From contig CALLAV010000155.1 of the NCBI GenBank assembly GCA_938001995.1, forward strand, positions 1 to 8,804: 8,804 nucleotides of DNA, in the 5' to 3' direction. This stretch comes from an uncultured Amylibacter sp. (GTDB taxonomy: Bacteria > Pseudomonadota > Alphaproteobacteria > Rhodobacterales > Rhodobacteraceae). The position numbers and the translations under genes were made by a program. Under the pieces are notes generated by a model, which did no database searches, was not told where the DNA came from, and was given only the letters and a program-made list of their open reading frames with translations. Positions 6,140-8,804 of this stretch are shown piece by piece; position 1 is the first letter of the stretch, and every line of letters begins with the position of its first letter.

Positions 6140-7567
6140 ATGCAGAATCTGAACCCAATTTGGCAACACACAGATGATCACGCCGAGCGTTTCGTGAAAC
6201 TCTCCGACGATGTGTTCGACACACCAGAAACGCTTTACACTGAATTCAAATCCTGTGCCGCCCACCGCAAAGCGCTTGCTGAACATGGCTTTCGCATCAC
6301 CGACGCCGCGGGTGGTTTGCCAACGGCAGTTATTGGCGAAGCGGGAAGCGGTGGCCCTGTCATTGCAATCCTTGGCGAATTCGACGCGCTGCCAGGCCTG
6401 TCACAGCATTCAGGCCAAACGGAACCGAACGCAATTGAAGACGGGGCACATGGCCACGGATGCGGTCACAACATGTTTGGCGCAGCCGCAATGCTTGCGG
6501 CCACCGCGCTCAAGGACTGGATCGAAGACAACAACGTCCAAGCTACGGTGCGCTATTACGGTTGCCCAGCCGAAGAAGGCGGTGCCGCGAAAACCTATAT
6601 GGTGCGCGAAGGGCTGTTCGATGATGTGGATGTCGCAATTAGCTGGCACCCCGCCCCTTTCACAGCCGTGAATCAAGAGCCGAGCCTCGCAAATGCACGA
6701 ATTGATTACACGTTCCATGGCATCGCGTCCCACGCGGCGTTTGAACCCGACATGGGTCGCAGCGGGCTTGATGCCGTTGAACTGATGAACATCGGTGTGA
6801 ACTACCTTCGCGAACATATGCCAGACGCTGCGCGCGTACACTACGCCTACCTGAACGCAGGTGGCGAAGCGCCGAATGTCGTACAAGCCAAAGCCACGGT
6901 GCGCCAATTGATCCGCCACCCAGATTTACCCGGTTGCAAAGATTTGATCGCCCGTGTTGATAAGATCGCCGAAGGTGCGGCCCTGATGACGGAAACGCGG
7001 TTGGAACGCAAAGTCTTTTCGGGCGTGTCTAACCTGCTGCCTAACCGCCCCTTAGAAGAGGTCATGCAAGCCGAACTGGACGCCCTTGGACCCGTTCAGT
7101 TTGACGCAAACGACCGTGCATTCGCGGCTAAAATTCAAGCGACCCTTCCCAAGGGGGCGCTCGAAAGCAACCTCGGTGTCCTGAACTATACGCCTGCCCC
7201 AGACCAAGATATTTCGCTTTGCGACTGGATCAACCCGCTTGATCGGGGCGGTGACGTGCGTGCAGGCTCCACTGATGTGGGCGACGTCAGTTGGGCCGTT
7301 CCCACGGTGCAACTATGGGGAACGACATGGACCCTCGGCACGCCGTTTCACACATGGCAAGTTGTGGCTCATGGCAAAACACCTATTGCCCACAAGGGCC
7401 TGATCCATGCGGCCAAAGTTATGGCCGCCACAGGACGCGCCTTGATCGAAAATCCAACCGCCTTGGCAGATGCCAAAGCAGCGCATCAAACGCAGCTCGC
7501 CAAAACACCTTACGAATGTCCAATCCCAAACGAAACAAAACCCCCGATCCAAAAACCGCCGAGCTGA
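6140..7567 (+). CDS. M20 family amidohydrolase, AbgB-like
   Basis: Zinc-type amidohydrolase of the M20 family, 475 residues, near the 481 of E. coli p-aminobenzoyl-glutamate hydrolase subunit AbgB. Seen: GEFDALPGL (79-87), the metal site HGHGCGHN (104-111) with Cys108 and His110, the catalytic/metal Glu145-Glu146 in CPAEEGG, His170 in SWHP, the dimerisation-domain start GIASHAAFEPDMGRSGLDAVE (194-214), and His404 in PFHTWQ. Such enzymes hydrolyse an amide bond of N-acyl or N-aminoacyl substrates in the cytoplasm; the exact substrate is unknown. No AbgA partner or AbgT transporter is in the window. GGAG (6129-6132), inside the end of the phosphatase gene, lies 7 nt before the ATG. The lysine/proline-rich tail (about 460-475) is probably disordered. 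It is the last gene of the operon. Confidence 0.88.
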   Translation: MQNLNPIWQHTDDHAERFVKLSDDVFDTPETLYTEFKSCAAHRKALAEHGFRITDAAGGLPTAVIGEAGSGGPVIAILGEFDALPGLSQHSGQTEPNAIEDGAHGHGCGHNMFGAAAMLAATALKDWIEDNNVQATVRYYGCPAEEGGAAKTYMVREGLFDDVDVAISWHPAPFTAVNQEPSLANARIDYTFHGIASHAAFEPDMGRSGLDAVELMNIGVNYLREHMPDAARVHYAYLNAGGEAPNVVQAKATVRQLIRHPDLPGCKDLIARVDKIAEGAALMTETRLERKVFSGVSNLLPNRPLEEVMQAELDALGPVQFDANDRAFAAKIQATLPKGALESNLGVLNYTPAPDQDISLCDWINPLDRGGDVRAGSTDVGDVSWAVPTVQLWGTTWTLGTPFHTWQVVAHGKTPIAHKGLIHAAKVMAATGRALIENPTALADAKAAHQTQLAKTPYECPIPNETKPPIQKPPS

Positions 7568-7573
7568 CCTTCC

Positions 7574-7595
7574 TTTTTCTTGATGGAAATATCCA
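7574..7595 (+). repeat. Dispersed intergenic repeat, copy 2
   Basis: TTTTTCTTGAT, then GG, then AAATATCCA. It matches 20 of 22 positions of copy 1 at 2429-2450. It begins 7 nt after the amidohydrolase stop and is followed by a GGGGGTCTGGGGGC stretch that forms the next hairpin, so here the repeat unit may be larger than 22 nt. No terminator stem precedes this copy, so its T-run is not simply a U-tract. Confidence 0.6.
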
Positions 7596-7602
7596 CGGGG
7601 GT

Positions 7603-7623
7603 CTGGGGGCCGTCAGCCCCCAG
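7603..7623. repeat. Perfect GC-rich hairpin without U-tract
   Basis: CTGGGGGC (7603-7610), loop CGTCA, GCCCCCAG (7616-7623): an 8-bp perfect stem. Neither strand has a T-run after it, so it is not a typical intrinsic terminator. It may protect the 3' end of the operon mRNA, or be part of the dispersed repeat next to it. Confidence 0.7.
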
Positions 7624-7635
7624 CCACCAAACACA

Positions 7636-7663
7636 AAAAACCCCGCTCTATGGCGGGGTTTTT
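7636..7663. terminator. Strong bidirectional rho-independent terminator
   Basis: AAAAACCCCGC (7636-7646), loop TCTATG, GCGGGGTTTTT (7653-7663). The 11-bp perfect stem with A and T runs gives a U-tract on both strands. It sits between the convergent amidohydrolase operon (plus) and the bztCD genes (minus) and can end both. Confidence 0.92.
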
Positions 7664-7683
7664 CAGTTCTATTTCTGTAAAAG

Positions 7684-8475
7684 TTAGTGACCCAAAATCT
7701 GGCTCAAGAACAGTTTCGTGCGATCTGATTGTGGGTTGTTGAAGAACTCTTCTGGTTCGTTCTGCTCTACGATCTGACCTTGGTCCATAAAGATAACACG
7801 GTTCGCTACCTGTTTGGCAAAGCCCATCTCGTGGGTCACACACAACATGGTCATGCCTTCTTCAGCCAGCTCCACCATCGTATCCAGAACCTCTTTGATC
7901 ATCTCTGGATCAAGCGCGGACGTCGGTTCATCGAACAACATGATCCGTGGCTTCATGCACAACGAACGTGCAATTGCCACACGCTGTTGCTGACCACCAG
8001 AAAGCTGGCCCGGAAACTTATCCGCCTGCTCTGGAATTTTTACCTTCTCCAGATAGTGCATCGCCGTTTCTTCGGCTTCCTTCTTGGGCGTATTGCGTAC
8101 CCACATTGGCGCCAGCGTCAGGTTGTCGAGCACGGACAAATGCGGGAACAGGTTAAAGTGCTGAAAGCACATGCCAACCTCGCGCCGGATTTTGTCGATG
8201 TTCTTCAGATCAGACGTCAGCTCAATGCCATCTACGATGATATCGCCCTGCTGGTGCTCTTCCAGACGGTTGATACAGCGGATCAACGTGGATTTTCCGG
8301 ACCCGGACGGCCCCGCAATCACGATCCGCTCACCGCGTTGCACGGTCATATCAATGTCGCGCAACACGTGGAACGCACCGTACCACTTGTTCATCTTGGT
8401 GATCTGGATGGCGACCTCGTCGGACACACCCATGTTGGAACGATCTATTTCACGATCAGTAGCTATTTGTGACAT
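7684..8475 (-). CDS. bztD: General L-amino acid ABC transporter ATP-binding protein
   Basis: Cytoplasmic ATPase of a polar amino-acid importer of the BztABCD/AapJQMP type (glutamate, glutamine, aspartate, asparagine). It has 263 residues, normal length. Seen: aromatic Tyr32 of the A-loop region (KWYGAFHVL), Walker [10 protein letters not shown] (55-63), the Q-loop at Gln105, signature LSGGQQQ (158-164), Walker B MLFDEP (179-184), the D-loop SALD (186-189) and the switch His215. The residues needed for ATP hydrolysis are intact. The ATG has an excellent AAGGAG (8483-8488) at 7-nt spacing, overlapping the stop codon of the upstream permease gene; only 11 nt separate the two genes. The N-terminal 20 residues before VAIQITK are variable in this family. 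bztD versus aapP naming rests on the likely Rhodobacteraceae origin; substrate range is inferred from the family. Confidence 0.93.
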   Translation of the reverse strand: MSQIATDREIDRSNMGVSDEVAIQITKMNKWYGAFHVLRDIDMTVQRGERIVIAGPSGSGKSTLIRCINRLEEHQQGDIIVDGIELTSDLKNIDKIRREVGMCFQHFNLFPHLSVLDNLTLAPMWVRNTPKKEAEETAMHYLEKVKIPEQADKFPGQLSGGQQQRVAIARSLCMKPRIMLFDEPTSALDPEMIKEVLDTMVELAEEGMTMLCVTHEMGFAKQVANRVIFMDQGQIVEQNEPEEFFNNPQSDRTKLFLSQILGH

Positions 8476-8486
8476 ATTTTGGCTCC

Positions 8487-8804
8487 TTAGTGGCCAGTCT
8501 TAAGCTTGCGCTCAAGATACATGGAATAACGGGACATGCCGAAGCAGAAGACGAAGAACATCAATGCGATAAAGCCATACAGCTCCCACACGATACCGTT
8601 CCAGTTTGCGTCAGCACGAATGTTGTTGGTCAGACCGATAGGATCCATCAAACCGATGATGGACACCAACACAGAGTCTTTGAACAACCCGATAAAGTTC
8701 GAAACGATCCCTGGAATGGAAATCTTCAGCGCTTGCGGCATGATGATCAGCCGCGTTGCTTTCCAATAATCCAAACCCAGCGCATCCGCTGCTTCGTACT
8801 GGCC
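8487..8804 (-). CDS. bztC: General L-amino acid ABC transporter permease (C-terminal part)
   Basis: The frame is open to the right edge and gives the last 105 residues of an inner-membrane permease. The visible part starts with the EAA loop, [19 protein letters not shown] followed by IIMPQALKI, which docks on the ATPase. A membrane segment [18 protein letters not shown] and a last hydrophobic helix around [20 protein letters not shown] follow, then the basic tail [10 protein letters not shown]. The gene lies immediately upstream of bztD, as in bztABCD operons. The symbol is inferred from order and similarity: the missing N-terminal part would be needed to tell BztC from BztB, though adjacency to the ATPase favours BztC. 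Confidence 0.88.
   Translation of the reverse strand, partial: GQYEAADALGLDYWKATRLIIMPQALKISIPGIVSNFIGLFKDSVLVSIIGLMDPIGLTNNIRADANWNGIVWELYGFIALMFFVFCFGMSRYSMYLERKLKTGH

Noticed and set aside
6410..6919. Minus-strand 169-codon open frame inside the amidohydrolase gene
   Set aside because: Antisense shadow; no family motif or ribosome-binding site, and the plus strand encodes the metal-site motifs.
7603..7623. GC hairpin as an intrinsic terminator
   Set aside because: No T-run follows on either strand; the real terminator is the stem at 7636-7663.
7729..8472. Plus-strand 247-codon open frame opposite bztD
   Set aside because: Antisense to an ATPase with intact Walker A, signature and Walker B motifs; its translation is His/Arg/Leu-rich with no recognisable domain.

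Overview
This window most likely comes from a Rhodobacteraceae (roseobacter-group) alphaproteobacterium. That rests on the protein flavours (BztC/BztD-type amino-acid transporter, a MarR protein starting VTDFSLDDFLPYQLA, a diiron 'sterol desaturase' with a QueG-like ferredoxin) and on moderately GC-rich codon use. The genus cannot be named from the sequence alone. The window is densely coded, with no rRNA, tRNA, CRISPR array, insertion sequence or prophage visible.

Left block (1-2450), tyrosine/phenylalanine catabolism: homogentisate 1,2-dioxygenase (hmgA, minus strand, C-terminus cut by the window edge) diverges from a MarR-family regulator. The regulator's stop overlaps the start of maleylacetoacetate isomerase (maiA). 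HmgA opens the homogentisate ring and MaiA isomerises the product. The 133-bp divergent region holds the clearest regulatory signal of the window: an 18-bp palindrome that exactly fills the spacer between a near-consensus -35 (TTGACT) and -10 (TATAAG) reading toward hmgA. A degenerate second copy lies exactly 60 bp away, just before marR. This points to local repression of hmgA and autoregulation by the MarR protein.

Middle block (2481-7567): a short-chain dehydrogenase (minus strand) converges on maiA and diverges from argB (acetylglutamate kinase). Downstream of argB is a tightly packed plus-strand run: a membrane diiron hydroxylase of the sterol desaturase family, a ferredoxin-like protein with eight cysteines near its C-terminus, a SixA-like histidine phosphatase and an AbgB-like M20 amidohydrolase. 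The junctions are two 4-nt ATGA overlaps and one 4-nt gap, so these are almost certainly co-transcribed. The ferredoxin could serve the hydroxylase, but that is inference.

Right block (7568-8804): a 116-bp convergent intergenic region holds a dispersed-repeat copy, a perfect GC-rich hairpin without a U-tract and a strong bidirectional terminator. Beyond it on the minus strand are bztD (ATPase) and the C-terminal part of bztC (permease) of a polar amino-acid ABC importer; the rest of that operon lies beyond the right edge.

No wholly new system is evident. The points most worth following are the palindrome-in-spacer operator, the hydroxylase-ferredoxin-phosphatase-amidohydrolase operon and the repeated sequence found after two convergent genes.
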